Below, in pieces: positions 9,896 through 19,011 of a DNA stretch of 64,000 bases. Position 1 is the stretch's first letter, and each line of letters opens with the position of its first letter. Source of the DNA: UBA1351 sp965140555 (lineage in GTDB: Bacteria; Bacillota; Clostridia; Lachnospirales; Vallitaleaceae); assembly GCA_965140555.1 (NCBI GenBank), contig OZ223259.1:1364001-1428000 (forward strand), given 5' to 3'. The notes under the pieces are model-generated. The model worked only from the letters and a program-made list of their open reading frames with translations. It ran no database searches and was not told the DNA's origin. The position numbers and the translations under genes are program-made.

Positions 9896-10810
9896 TTAGC
9901 CCTTGACTGCACCAACCATTACACCCTTAGCAAAATACTTTTGAACAAATGGATAGATAATCAAAATCGGCACCGTTGCTACTACCGTTGCTGCCATTTT
10001 CACCGCCTTATCCGGAGGCGTTCCTAGAATATCAAAATCCATACCGTCTGCTTGAACGCCTGCCGCCAATAGAACGATTCGCCGTAGTACAATTTGTACG
10101 GTCTCTTTCTCCGTGTCCTGAAGATAAATCATCGGTCCGAAGTAATTATTCCAGTGTCCGACGGCATAAAAAAGGGAAATAGAAGCCAATACCGGTTTAG
10201 ATAAGGGCAAATATATTTTTATGAATGTGATAAGATCACTACACCCATCAATACGGGCTGCTTCCTCCAATTCTTTCGGAATATCTTGGAAGAAATTCTT
10301 AACGATAATCATATTGAAAGGGCTCATCGCTCCCATAAGAATCAATGACCAATAAGTATTGTAAAGCCCCAAAGTCTTAATCCATATGAACATCGGAATC
10401 ATCCCACCGCTAAACAACATCGTCACAATCACCATATTCAGAAGTATGTTTCTGCCTTTTAAATGACTCTTCGACAAAGAATAAGCAAATGTTGTTGTAA
10501 AAAACATATTCACCGTTGTTCCCACAATCGTTAGATATAAGGAGTTTCTCAATCCCTTGAATACCTCTCCTGTTGAGATAATATACTTATAGGCATTGGT
10601 CGAAATAACCGTCGGCACGATGAAAAATGCCTTTTCCGTCAGCTCTTGTTCTGTCGCAAATGACCCTGCTAGTATATATAAGAACGGTAGTAACGTAATA
10701 ACCCCAACAATCAAGCACACAATGTAGATAATTGCCGTTACCGTTCGATGTCCCTTGGACCCTTTGATTTTGTTCTTTCTTGAAACTGATGCAACTCCAC
10801 CTGAACGCAT
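9896..10810 (-). CDS. Carbohydrate ABC transporter permease (LplC/YtcP type, MalG-like)
   Basis: A 304-residue integral membrane protein with six predicted membrane segments. It has the permease EAA loop (EEAARIDGCSDLITFIKIYLPLSKP), the site that docks to the ATPase. The C-terminal KGVMVGAVKG ending is typical of LplC/YtcP proteins. It follows the partner permease by 15 bp and precedes the binding-protein gene by 60 bp. It forms the inner channel half for uptake of pectin-derived oligosaccharides; the substrate is inferred from context. Confidence 0.92.
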   Translation of the reverse strand: MRSGGVASVSRKNKIKGSKGHRTVTAIIYIVCLIVGVITLLPFLYILAGSFATEQELTEKAFFIVPTVISTNAYKYIISTGEVFKGLRNSLYLTIVGTTVNMFFTTTFAYSLSKSHLKGRNILLNMVIVTMLFSGGMIPMFIWIKTLGLYNTYWSLILMGAMSPFNMIIVKNFFQDIPKELEEAARIDGCSDLITFIKIYLPLSKPVLASISLFYAVGHWNNYFGPMIYLQDTEKETVQIVLRRIVLLAAGVQADGMDFDILGTPPDKAVKMAATVVATVPILIIYPFVQKYFAKGVMVGAVKG

Positions 10811-10825
10811 AATAGTCTCCCTCCT

Positions 10826-11740
10826 TTAGTAAATGCCGGATTCTCCGAATTGTTTGGCCAAACGATTGGCGCTGAGTACCATAAACATACCTACAACTGC
10901 TTTAAACAAACCGGTTGCCGTACTGTATGAATATTGGGCATTAACAATCCCTTTGGTATACACATAGGTATCGATAACCTCTGCCACCGAACTATTCAAT
11001 GCGTTTCGCATAAGGAATATTTGTTCGAATCCTGTATTCAAGAGTGAACCGACTTGTAAAATCAACATGATAATGATAACGCCTCTTATGGCAGGTAGCG
11101 TCACATGCCACATCATACGCCAACGTCCTGCACCATCCACCCGTGCTGCTTCATACAGATTAATATCGACCCCGGCAAGTGCCGCCAAGAATATAATGGT
11201 TCCATAGCCTGTTTCTTTCCATATGGACTGTCCGATAATTAATCCTCTAAAGTAATTTGGTGATCCTAGAAAATCAACGGGTTCGCCTGTAAACATTTCT
11301 ATAATCTGATTCACGATACCATCATTGATATTCAATAGAGAATAACTCAAACTAGCTACAATAACCAAGGATATAAAATGCGGGATATAGATAAACGTTT
11401 GTATCGTTCGCTTATATGCTTGGTGACGAATTTCATTTAACAGCAATGCCAATAAGACAGGTGCCGGAAAATAGAAAATCAATCGTAAAAAGGATATTGC
11501 CAATGTGTTCCACAAAATTCTCGGAAAGTCCGGATTTGTAAAGAGGACTTTAAAATAGTAAAGCCCTACAAACTCACTTCCCTTAATACCTGTAAAGGGG
11601 CTATACTTTTGAAAGGCAATAATAATACCTCCCATAGGAATGTACTTGAATATAATCAAATATAACAACCCAGGTAGTAACATCAAATATAACCAATAAT
11701 GCTGTTTCAAATATCTCATTCTACTTTTTCGTGTCTGCAT
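10826..11740 (-). CDS. Sugar ABC transporter permease (LplB type, MalF-like)
   Basis: A 304-residue permease that starts with a short basic segment and the LplB-like YWLYLMLLPGLLYLIIFKYIPMGG motif, with six membrane segments. The EAA loop reads YEAARVDGAGRWRMMWHVTLPA. It is the first gene of the rhamnogalacturonan operon; upstream are about 100 bp of non-coding DNA and the terminator of the next gene cluster. With the 9896-10810 product it would form the transmembrane channel. Confidence 0.92.
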   Translation of the reverse strand: MQTRKSRMRYLKQHYWLYLMLLPGLLYLIIFKYIPMGGIIIAFQKYSPFTGIKGSEFVGLYYFKVLFTNPDFPRILWNTLAISFLRLIFYFPAPVLLALLLNEIRHQAYKRTIQTFIYIPHFISLVIVASLSYSLLNINDGIVNQIIEMFTGEPVDFLGSPNYFRGLIIGQSIWKETGYGTIIFLAALAGVDINLYEAARVDGAGRWRMMWHVTLPAIRGVIIIMLILQVGSLLNTGFEQIFLMRNALNSSVAEVIDTYVYTKGIVNAQYSYSTATGLFKAVVGMFMVLSANRLAKQFGESGIY

Positions 11741-11842
11741 ACCTTTCCCTCCTTGCTCTACGTTTATAAAACGTGATGCGTCTGTCTAATAGAACTGTAA
11801 AACCATATGGCATAACATACAATTATCATTTTCTTTACACGC

Positions 11843-11885
11843 AAAAAAAGAGCTGAAAGCCCTTATATATAAAGGGTTTCAGCTC
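11843..11885 (-). terminator. Rho-independent terminator of the aldo/keto reductase gene
   Basis: Read on the minus strand, GAGCTGAAACCCTT and AAGGGCTTTCAGCTC form a long imperfect stem around ATATAT, followed by seven T residues. It lies about 60 bp after the stop codon at 11943 and isolates that gene from the sugar operon. Confidence 0.85.
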
Positions 11886-11942
11886 CTATAATCATTTTAT
11901 ATCCTGAAATAATCATATGCTATTCTTCATGGGTCATGAACG

Positions 11943-13064
11943 TCACTCCCATATACGCTCTGTTGAGGGATCAAGCTTATAATCCACCAACTTCAATTTT
12001 GTAATCACATCAATACCGTAAGGACATCGCTCATTACATAAGCCACATTCCGTACAACGATCAACCTTCCCTTCAAACTCTTTGTAAGTATCAATGCTTC
12101 TCTGCTGCGTTCCGAACCAATGTTTGAGACGTTCTGTCAACGCATACTCCGCAGCATTAGCGACATCCCCTCGATGCATCTGACGATCAAAAATCCCTTC
12201 TAACTTGAACACACCTGTAATATCCACACCTTCCGGACACGGCATACACTGTCCGCATTGTCGGCATACATAATCCCCCAATTCAACGGCCGTTTTCATA
12301 ATCTCTTCTTCTTCGGCCTCAGATAAAGGCGTAAATCCTTCCGCCAATTTAAAATCCGCTTCCAACATATCCATAGTGTTCATTCCTGTAACAACAACAG
12401 ATACCGGTTGATTAAATGCATAATTAAAGGCCGGCTCAATACTTTTATATAAATAGCCGTCACCTAGTGGCTTCATAAGAATAATGGCGACCCCTTTGGA
12501 TTGTGCCAAGGGCACCAACTCATCCAACAACTTCGGAAAATTACATACTTCTAAGTAGTTTATTGTCGTCATAACTGCATCAAAGGGATAGCGTTTTAAC
12601 GCTTCAATAAGGACATCGGGTTGTCCGTGCATAGATAGCCCGATATGCTTGACCTTCCCAAGACGTTTTGCTTCTTCAGCCCACCGGATGGCCCCATCAT
12701 CGGATAGAATACGATCCAAGGTATCCATGCTATCAACCGCATGCATAAGAAGAAGATCAACATAATCCGTCTGTAACCGTTCCAAACTTTTTTCAAAGGT
12801 GACTTTAGCTGATGCATAGTCTCGTTCATGAGCTTTTGTCACCAACGTGTATTCCTGGCGTCGATGACTTACAGCTTTTCCGATTTTCATTTCCGATTCA
12901 CCGTTACCATAACTCGGTGCCGTTTCAATATAGTTCCCTCCTCGGTCAAGATAAGTATTCAATAAACGTTCTGCTCTGGAAAAAGGAATTTCACACAAAT
13001 GAAATCCTCCAAACCCCAACAAAGATGTTTCAATACCGGTTGTTCCAAATTGCCGCTTCTCCAC
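11943..13064 (-). CDS. Aldo/keto reductase with C-terminal Fe-S cluster region
   Basis: An NAD(P)H-dependent oxidoreductase-type TIM barrel (KRQFGTTGIETSLLGFGGFH start, YIETAPSYGNGESE around the catalytic Asp/Tyr). A C-terminal extension carries two cysteine clusters, CRQCGQCMPCP and CTECGLCNERCPYGID, of ferredoxin type. This arrangement defines a large Clostridia family of Fe-S aldo/keto reductases of unknown substrate. An in-frame GTG at 13079 has no RBS, while the GTG at 13064 has GGAGG 8 nt upstream, so 13064 is chosen (373 aa). It appears monocistronic with its own terminator. Confidence 0.88.
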   Translation of the reverse strand: MEKRQFGTTGIETSLLGFGGFHLCEIPFSRAERLLNTYLDRGGNYIETAPSYGNGESEMKIGKAVSHRRQEYTLVTKAHERDYASAKVTFEKSLERLQTDYVDLLLMHAVDSMDTLDRILSDDGAIRWAEEAKRLGKVKHIGLSMHGQPDVLIEALKRYPFDAVMTTINYLEVCNFPKLLDELVPLAQSKGVAIILMKPLGDGYLYKSIEPAFNYAFNQPVSVVVTGMNTMDMLEADFKLAEGFTPLSEAEEEEIMKTAVELGDYVCRQCGQCMPCPEGVDITGVFKLEGIFDRQMHRGDVANAAEYALTERLKHWFGTQQRSIDTYKEFEGKVDRCTECGLCNERCPYGIDVITKLKLVDYKLDPSTERIWE

Positions 13065-13124
13065 AACGATTTCCTCCACTTCTGAAACAATTCACAGTTA
13101 CCACTCCCCTTAATTATCCATACA

Positions 13125-15104
13125 CTAGGATGCATTCAATGTGTCCTGCAATGTTATGAGGTCAACAAAATCTTCTCCATAAGAATAGAATCCTAGCTTG
13201 GCTCCTTCTTTCTCAAGGATATCCTTTATGCTTGGAGATTCCAGAAATTCTTTGAATAATTCTTTATCCTCCGATATCCATAGAATATGATTCCCTTCTA
13301 CCGGATATGCATAACCTAATGCTTTTACCTCCTCTATGTTCTGAATCTTCTCCCATAAGGAATCAAAATGGATGGATACATGACGTGACATTGAAAGAAC
13401 ATAAAAATCTACTGCGAATGCTTCAGCATCCTTTCTTTCTTCATGAAAACGCTGTAAGAATTCCCTGTTGTAATTGGGGTTATACGTTAATTGTATACGT
13501 TCCCTCTCGTATATTTGATATAGAACCGGTGCCAAATGGGAGGCGATGGATTCCAAAATAAGTATCCGATTCTTGTCAAAGAGATGACCTGTTCGTACTT
13601 CTCCTACACCTAGTATACCTAATAGTCGTTTCTCATCTGTATCTACCGAAATAGGAATGCACACCATACCGGTAAAATCATTTTCCTCTAACTCCTGGGA
13701 AAGATTCATTCGCTCAACAAAGTCCTCATAGGATTCCACATCATACACATACATGACTTCCTGACGTATCAAAGGTTCCGGTATAGATGACATAGGTAAC
13801 ATTTTCCCTTCTTCCTCTTCCATTATTGCCTTTTGTGTGTAAAATCTATATGTATCACCATTATTTCCATTATCCATCTTACAGAAGAACATGGATGTAA
13901 AACCAAAGGATAGCTCAAGGGTCGTCACCATCAATTGCAATAACGCACTTTCTGAGGTTGCCGTATTTAAATTTTTCATGAGCACATTCAATTGACTTAA
14001 GTCATCCAATTGCTTTCTCATCATGTCTTGAGTTTCTCGAACCTGTCTCATGTGCTCCGCATTGCGCATGGCTATATACGTTGAAGACAACAAACTCTCC
14101 AACAATTCAAACTCACTCTTTTTATAGGGCTCCCCTGTAACTTTCTCACTAATCGTTATAAGGGCTACCAGTTGTTGTTGATCACAAACCGGCAATATAT
14201 AGCGTGGTTCTAGGCTCAATAGTTCTTCACTCGCATTGTTGAAATTATTCATGAACGTATACAATGCCGCTTTATCTGAGCAATCAATAAGCTCTTCCCC
14301 TGAAACATAGCGTTGTTTATCCTTCGGATATAATATACAGCGACTCGTTCTGTCGGGCTCAAAAACATCTTGTAATTGAATTAACGGATATGCCTCTCGT
14401 ACCGCATCATAGACAAATACTGCGGTAACACGACTTTGTGTCATCTCGGAAAAAATACTGATTGAAAGCTGATTCAAAGAATCTTCGTCCAATTCACTGA
14501 GCAATGCTTTTGATGAATAATTCATTGCAAAAAGATTATAAATTTTCTCATCCAATTCCTTCGTTAATTCTTCCAACCTATTGAAAGATTCATAGTTGGT
14601 TAAGGATGTATAATATAGATTCATCAGCGCATTCGCTATATTTTTATCATCTATATTAAAAGGCTCTGTATCACGACACAAGAAAATCAATCCGAACAAT
14701 TTCTTATCCATTACAAGCTGAATAACAATGTCCGGATTATAAAAGGCCAACCCTTCAGGGTCCATATACTCCTTCAATATACTTTGTGTTAATATACCGG
14801 CATGATAATACACGATTTGATCTAAATCATGGCCTTGAATATTTCTATAACGATCAAACCCTTTTCCTTTCTGCATAACCAGCTTGTCTTCTTCATTAAT
14901 CGTAAATACGACCATTCGATCGGCTACGACCATCTCATTGGTAAAATCATAGACATGTGTAATGATTTCATCCAGGCTAAATCGTTGCGAGAAAAATTCA
15001 ATGGCATGTATAAGGCCGGTGTAGCGATACATTTTATAATTTTCTTCCGCTGCACTTTGTTGCTTACCGACCTTCTCTAGTATTTCATTATACTTGTCCA
15101 TCAC
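13125..15104 (-). CDS. Multi-GAF domain sensory protein without recognisable output domain
   Basis: A 659-residue soluble protein. Two or three GAF-like regions are visible: about 30-170 (around ADRMVVFTINEEDKLVMQKG), about 200-350, and about 380-535 (LGILGVGEVRTGHLFDKNRILILESIASHLAPVL). A short helical linker at about 350-375 (MRQVRETQDMMRKQLDDLSQLN) precedes the last one. The C-terminal 120 residues have no family I recognise, and no GGDEF, HAMP or kinase domain is seen. It follows the FapA-like gene by 8 bp, so the two are co-transcribed and probably act together. Function unknown. Confidence 0.75.
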   Translation of the reverse strand: MMDKYNEILEKVGKQQSAAEENYKMYRYTGLIHAIEFFSQRFSLDEIITHVYDFTNEMVVADRMVVFTINEEDKLVMQKGKGFDRYRNIQGHDLDQIVYYHAGILTQSILKEYMDPEGLAFYNPDIVIQLVMDKKLFGLIFLCRDTEPFNIDDKNIANALMNLYYTSLTNYESFNRLEELTKELDEKIYNLFAMNYSSKALLSELDEDSLNQLSISIFSEMTQSRVTAVFVYDAVREAYPLIQLQDVFEPDRTSRCILYPKDKQRYVSGEELIDCSDKAALYTFMNNFNNASEELLSLEPRYILPVCDQQQLVALITISEKVTGEPYKKSEFELLESLLSSTYIAMRNAEHMRQVRETQDMMRKQLDDLSQLNVLMKNLNTATSESALLQLMVTTLELSFGFTSMFFCKMDNGNNGDTYRFYTQKAIMEEEEGKMLPMSSIPEPLIRQEVMYVYDVESYEDFVERMNLSQELEENDFTGMVCIPISVDTDEKRLLGILGVGEVRTGHLFDKNRILILESIASHLAPVLYQIYERERIQLTYNPNYNREFLQRFHEERKDAEAFAVDFYVLSMSRHVSIHFDSLWEKIQNIEEVKALGYAYPVEGNHILWISEDKELFKEFLESPSIKDILEKEGAKLGFYSYGEDFVDLITLQDTLNAS

Positions 15105-15112
15105 TACACTCC

Positions 15113-16708
15113 TTATTCTTCAATAATCGAACCGTTTTTAAGGTAATAGGAAACTCCTATTGTATTGGGTTTAGCTTGCATCTGAACATTTTCTAGAATG
15201 ACAACCACTTTCTCATGTACATGCTTTAGAACACGAATTTCCCCTTCTCCCTTTGTCGTCAACATGCCTCTTAGACGTTTCTTTCCCTCTAACAAACGAC
15301 GTTTGTTCGCATCAAAGTTATCCCATGCACTTTCCATATCATTCAGTTTTTGTTGTTGCTCTTTATTCGGTTCTTTAATATTCTTATAGACGGTAATCAT
15401 CTGTCGAATGGACTGCAATTTTTTCTCATATTCTTCTAAGATAACATCGACTTGATCATACTGACTTTTGATTTCCTTCCGATCATAGCCATTCACCTTC
15501 AACGCGGTAGGAATCCCTGCTCGACTTCCTAGTTCCGCAGCAACAATTTTCACATCCGCTTCTATACTCCCACCAATGATCTTGCTGTTCTTTGCTTCCA
15601 AGACAACTTCCTTGGCTTTTATTTGGCAGTTTAATAGATAGTAGCCTATATTCACGGAACCGCTACATTGAATCTCGCAATCAGCTGCAAATTTCGTATA
15701 TAAATCACCTTCACATATAATCTTCGCTCGATTTTTACCCGAAATTCCACCTCGGATATAGACACTCCCTTGTTTTGACTCTATATAATCAATGGCTCCT
15801 ACACCCATCTGACCCATAATCTGTATATCTTTTTCTGCGACAACCGAAAAATTATCTTCTACTGTCTCTGCAATGCCCACATGACCGTCAAAATCAATAT
15901 TCCCTGTATTAAAGGCCACTGTCCCGTCAATCTGCAAGTAATTACATACACTAATGATCCCCTTTTCATAAACAACGGCTCCATCCTGAGATGCATAGAT
16001 ATAGGTTATCCGTCCATCATCATCCGTCACTTCATATATTGATTTTTTATCATACCTAAGAGGCTTTTGACTCCCTTTCATAGCCGGTATGACCATTCCA
16101 TATATATCCTTTCCGTCAATACCTTCTGTTGGTTCTATCCGCTCTCCCAACCAGTCATTCTTTTTTATTTCATTAATCAGTTTCACTTCATAATAATTAA
16201 TATTACCGTATTCTCCCATGGTGGGCTCAGGATCTGCTAATTCATAATACCGAATTTCAGCATCATTACCTCGAACGGGTACCGACCCGGATGCAGCAAG
16301 AAATTCTTCTCTAAATTTCAAGTTTTCAATAATCGACGTATGGCTATAGCCATATATAATATCATTTTCTTCAAGGATCTCTATAACGGCACTTGCCAAA
16401 TGGTCTTTTGACCAAGTTTTTTCTTCTTTTTCACTAAAATTCAAGCGCACAAAAGCCTTCATCGAGTCTTTTGTCCCGCGTACTTCTATACGCTGGCGCT
16501 TTTTCCCGATAAATACCCATTCACCTGATGCACTATTTAGTTCTTCCTTTAATGCTGAGAATTCTGTTAATTCGAATTGAGGTATGCTATTTATGACCTC
16601 ATTAAACTTGCCCATATCAAAGCCTTTACTCAAGACACGAATATGGTACTTATTGACATCATCTAGCAACTCAAAATAGTCATTACTTAATACAATGTTT
16701 TCCTTCAT
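15113..16708 (-). CDS. FapA family protein (DUF342)
   Basis: A 531-residue protein of the DUF342/FapA family, recognised from the repeated beta-helix-like central part (about 200-400: TEGIDGKDIYGM, IDGTVAFNTGNIDFDGHV, KDIQIMGQMGVGAIDYIESKQGSVYIRGGISG). A coiled-coil stretch follows (about 410-490) before a short beta C-terminus. Family members are linked to polymer secretion, motility or cell-surface functions, but the biochemical role is not settled. It is the first gene of a two-gene operon with the GAF protein. Confidence 0.85.
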   Translation of the reverse strand: MKENIVLSNDYFELLDDVNKYHIRVLSKGFDMGKFNEVINSIPQFELTEFSALKEELNSASGEWVFIGKKRQRIEVRGTKDSMKAFVRLNFSEKEEKTWSKDHLASAVIEILEENDIIYGYSHTSIIENLKFREEFLAASGSVPVRGNDAEIRYYELADPEPTMGEYGNINYYEVKLINEIKKNDWLGERIEPTEGIDGKDIYGMVIPAMKGSQKPLRYDKKSIYEVTDDDGRITYIYASQDGAVVYEKGIISVCNYLQIDGTVAFNTGNIDFDGHVGIAETVEDNFSVVAEKDIQIMGQMGVGAIDYIESKQGSVYIRGGISGKNRAKIICEGDLYTKFAADCEIQCSGSVNIGYYLLNCQIKAKEVVLEAKNSKIIGGSIEADVKIVAAELGSRAGIPTALKVNGYDRKEIKSQYDQVDVILEEYEKKLQSIRQMITVYKNIKEPNKEQQQKLNDMESAWDNFDANKRRLLEGKKRLRGMLTTKGEGEIRVLKHVHEKVVVILENVQMQAKPNTIGVSYYLKNGSIIEE

Positions 16709-16827
16709 TTACAACAAGCCCTCCAATCACTTATCCAGTGTCTGTGAGTCATTATATCAGAACTACAAATCTTTTATATATTATAACATACCTTTGCTCT
16801 AAGAAGAAGAAAAAAGCCTTCGTTCCA

Positions 16828-17229
16828 TTACTCCGGAAGTTCCTGAAATTTTGTAACTTTCTCCAACGCACTATCCCATTTTGCTTTATCGCTCATAAAA
16901 ATATGTCCTTGAGGCCGCATGGTAAGGATGGTATCCAAAGACCCTGCCGGAACAACGACCAACCGTCCGCTATCTTGGATATTAGGCAATGCAGAACCAC
17001 ATATTTTACAAAAACTTTTTATATGCCCTTCGCCCAAATGGTTGTAGGTTGTTATTTGATCCTCTCCACGAATCCATCTTAACTTCGCCGTTCTTGAGAA
17101 TAAATTTGCTCCATGGGCTGATCCTGTATCTTTACGGCAATGATGGCAATGGCACAGATAAAAGGCGTCAAAATCACCTTCTATTTCATAAGCAACGTCT
17201 CCACACAGACATGATCCTTTATGTTTCAT
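16828..17229 (-). CDS. GFA (CENP-V/GFA) family zinc protein
   Basis: A 133-residue protein with the GFA zinc-binding cysteines: GSCLCGDVAYEIEG at the start, CHCHHCRKDTGSAHGAN, and CKICGSALP. The fold is that of glutathione-dependent formaldehyde-activating enzyme-like proteins; most members have no proven substrate, and glutathione dependence is unlikely in a Clostridium-like cell. It appears monocistronic, with 120 bp between it and the DUF342 gene. Confidence 0.88.
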   Translation of the reverse strand: MKHKGSCLCGDVAYEIEGDFDAFYLCHCHHCRKDTGSAHGANLFSRTAKLRWIRGEDQITTYNHLGEGHIKSFCKICGSALPNIQDSGRLVVVPAGSLDTILTMRPQGHIFMSDKAKWDSALEKVTKFQELPE

Positions 17230-17328
17230 ACAGTACCTCCTAATCTAATAGCTACGACTTAATCGAACCAATAGTCTACTCCTATCATAACACCTCAGAT
17301 ACATTCAAGGCAACTCACAATCTTTGAG

Positions 17329-18306
17329 CTACTCCTTTGATTGAATACTGTTATAGGCCTTAACCGCATCCATTATATTATATGGTTCTGTATAGTGATC
17401 ACCTTGAGCACCTGTCGATATAAATATATATTCTTCGTCGTTGATAACGGCAAGACTACTTAGACATAATCCCGCTTCCTTTGTATAGCCTGTTTTCCCC
17501 CCAATAATCTCCCCATTTTGAATTTGGATTATATTGTTCCGCCCCAGAAAAGTACTGTCTAACGTTAACCCCTCGGAAAATTTATTATCACCGGGGGTCA
17601 CATACTGAGCTGTTGTATACACCTTACGAAAGACTTCATTATTCAAAGCCGTTTTGAGAAGGATACTCAAATCTTGTATCGTTGTACAATGATTGGGTGC
17701 ATGGAGGCCCGTTGTGTTTTCAAAATGTGTCTGTGACATTCCTAATTCTTCTGCTTTTGCATTCATTAAGTCTACAAAAGCTTCCACGCCACCTGCCGAT
17801 TCTAGAGCTAATGCCTTACTACATTCAGCTCCACTAGGAAGCATAAGTCCATAGAGCAAATCAATAGCACGAACTTGTTCTCCCGGAGCAAATCCTGCCA
17901 ATGACGCCCCTTCTTCATAAAGCCCATCAAAGGCTTGATTTGTTATTTCTATGATTGCATTCAAATCAGGAATCGTTTCTATTGCCACTAATGCTGTCAT
18001 TATTTTGGTCAAGGATGCCGGATACATTATGTCCGTGCTATTCTTTTCAAAGAGAACTTCTTGATGATTCAATCCCATAAGCATAGCATAGGAGCTCTTT
18101 ATATCCCTCGCTTTTAAACTCGAATAAGACGCTGTACTCAAGCTTCCATCAACAGTATCCCTCTCCGGTTTTACCGATTTAGCCGCAATATCTGCCATAA
18201 TCTCTTGAACCATTCTCTTCCCATGATCACCTATACCCATCTGTACTCCCAAAACAATGAGAATAATCAATATGACTCTGTTCACTATTCTTCTTAACTT
18301 CTTCAT
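17329..18306 (-). CDS. D-alanyl-D-alanine carboxypeptidase family protein (peptidase S11)
   Basis: A 325-residue exported cell-wall enzyme with an N-terminal membrane or signal segment (residues 9-25). Serine-protease PBP motifs are in order: SLTK (nucleophile Ser in YPASLTKIMTALVAIE), SGA at the SxN position (LPSGAECSKAL), and KTG (GGKTGYTKEAG). SGA instead of SGN is common in the Clostridia branch of this family. It would trim the terminal D-Ala from peptidoglycan stem peptides. It lacks the C-terminal membrane-anchor domain of DacA. Monocistronic. Confidence 0.9.
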   Translation of the reverse strand: MKKLRRIVNRVILIILIVLGVQMGIGDHGKRMVQEIMADIAAKSVKPERDTVDGSLSTASYSSLKARDIKSSYAMLMGLNHQEVLFEKNSTDIMYPASLTKIMTALVAIETIPDLNAIIEITNQAFDGLYEEGASLAGFAPGEQVRAIDLLYGLMLPSGAECSKALALESAGGVEAFVDLMNAKAEELGMSQTHFENTTGLHAPNHCTTIQDLSILLKTALNNEVFRKVYTTAQYVTPGDNKFSEGLTLDSTFLGRNNIIQIQNGEIIGGKTGYTKEAGLCLSSLAVINDEEYIFISTGAQGDHYTEPYNIMDAVKAYNSIQSKE

Positions 18307-18420
18307 AAAAAAACAACTCCCTCTTCTGTGTTATCCAATATATTTCCTATATATATTGAACCACAAAACAACGCGTTGTTTTGAACCAACCTCTTATGAT
18401 TTTCTTAAAATTTACATACT

Positions 18421-18536
18421 TTTATAGGCAAGGCCCTCGATTGAGCCGATAAGACAACATTGTCGATTGATTGCAGCGAAGTCTTAGGAAAAAACAAACA
18501 ACTAATTCGTCATCCTATAAGCGTGTCAGTACACTG
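18421..18536. repeat. Degenerate copy of long palindromic repeat family 2
   Basis: The segment carries the family core (TTTTATAGGCAAGG, a GTCGATTG motif, and CCTATA-like and GTCAGTACACT ends). It matches the elements at 42820-42981 and 48258-48420, but the left terminal repeat is decayed. It lies in the 220-bp gap between the carboxypeptidase and YolD genes. Confidence 0.55.
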
Positions 18537-18963
18537 ATATCCTGTAAATGTCTTCTATTTCAACCTTTACACCATCCATGAATATAAGCTTTCCTTCATA
18601 TACATCAATTTTTTTGATTATTCCTCGAATGCTCCGGTACGCACCACCTGATTTCAACGGATCCGGTTCAAAAAAAGTAACCTCCACCTGCGGGTTATCT
18701 CCATCCATGCGTCTTTGATCAATTTTTTGAAGGATATCATCAATAACTGCCTTCTCTGTTTCATCCAACAGTTTTTTCTCTTTTGTTAAACGAGCCGCCT
18801 CTTTAATCGCTGTTTCATGTCCTACCACGGCTGAAAAGGGTGAAAATTGTGCTGCTCTGTCTTTGATAGGCATTTTATCACGGGTGGGTGATTGATGCCG
18901 TGGCATCTCCAACATATCTTGATAATCCTTTAGTGATCGCCGATTTTTCTTTATCGCATCCAC
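18526..18963 (-). CDS. YolD-like protein, partner of the Y-family polymerase
   Basis: A 145-residue protein of the YolD family. It shows RDKMPIKDRAAQFSPFSAVVGHETAIKEAARLT, the typical conserved block (shown here in part), and a C-terminal small beta domain (IIKKIDVYEGKLIFMDG). YolD genes usually sit beside uvrX/umuC-type polymerase genes in Firmicutes and are thought to regulate or assist them. Here it follows the polymerase gene by 48 bp. It uses a GTG start at 18963 with an AAAGG-type RBS. Confidence 0.88.
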   Translation of the reverse strand: MDAIKKNRRSLKDYQDMLEMPRHQSPTRDKMPIKDRAAQFSPFSAVVGHETAIKEAARLTKEKKLLDETEKAVIDDILQKIDQRRMDGDNPQVEVTFFEPDPLKSGGAYRSIRGIIKKIDVYEGKLIFMDGVKVEIEDIYRISVY

Positions 18964-19011
18964 CTTCTTTCAACCTTTCATCTTCTTCGTTCTCTTTGGC
19001 ATGGTGTCATC

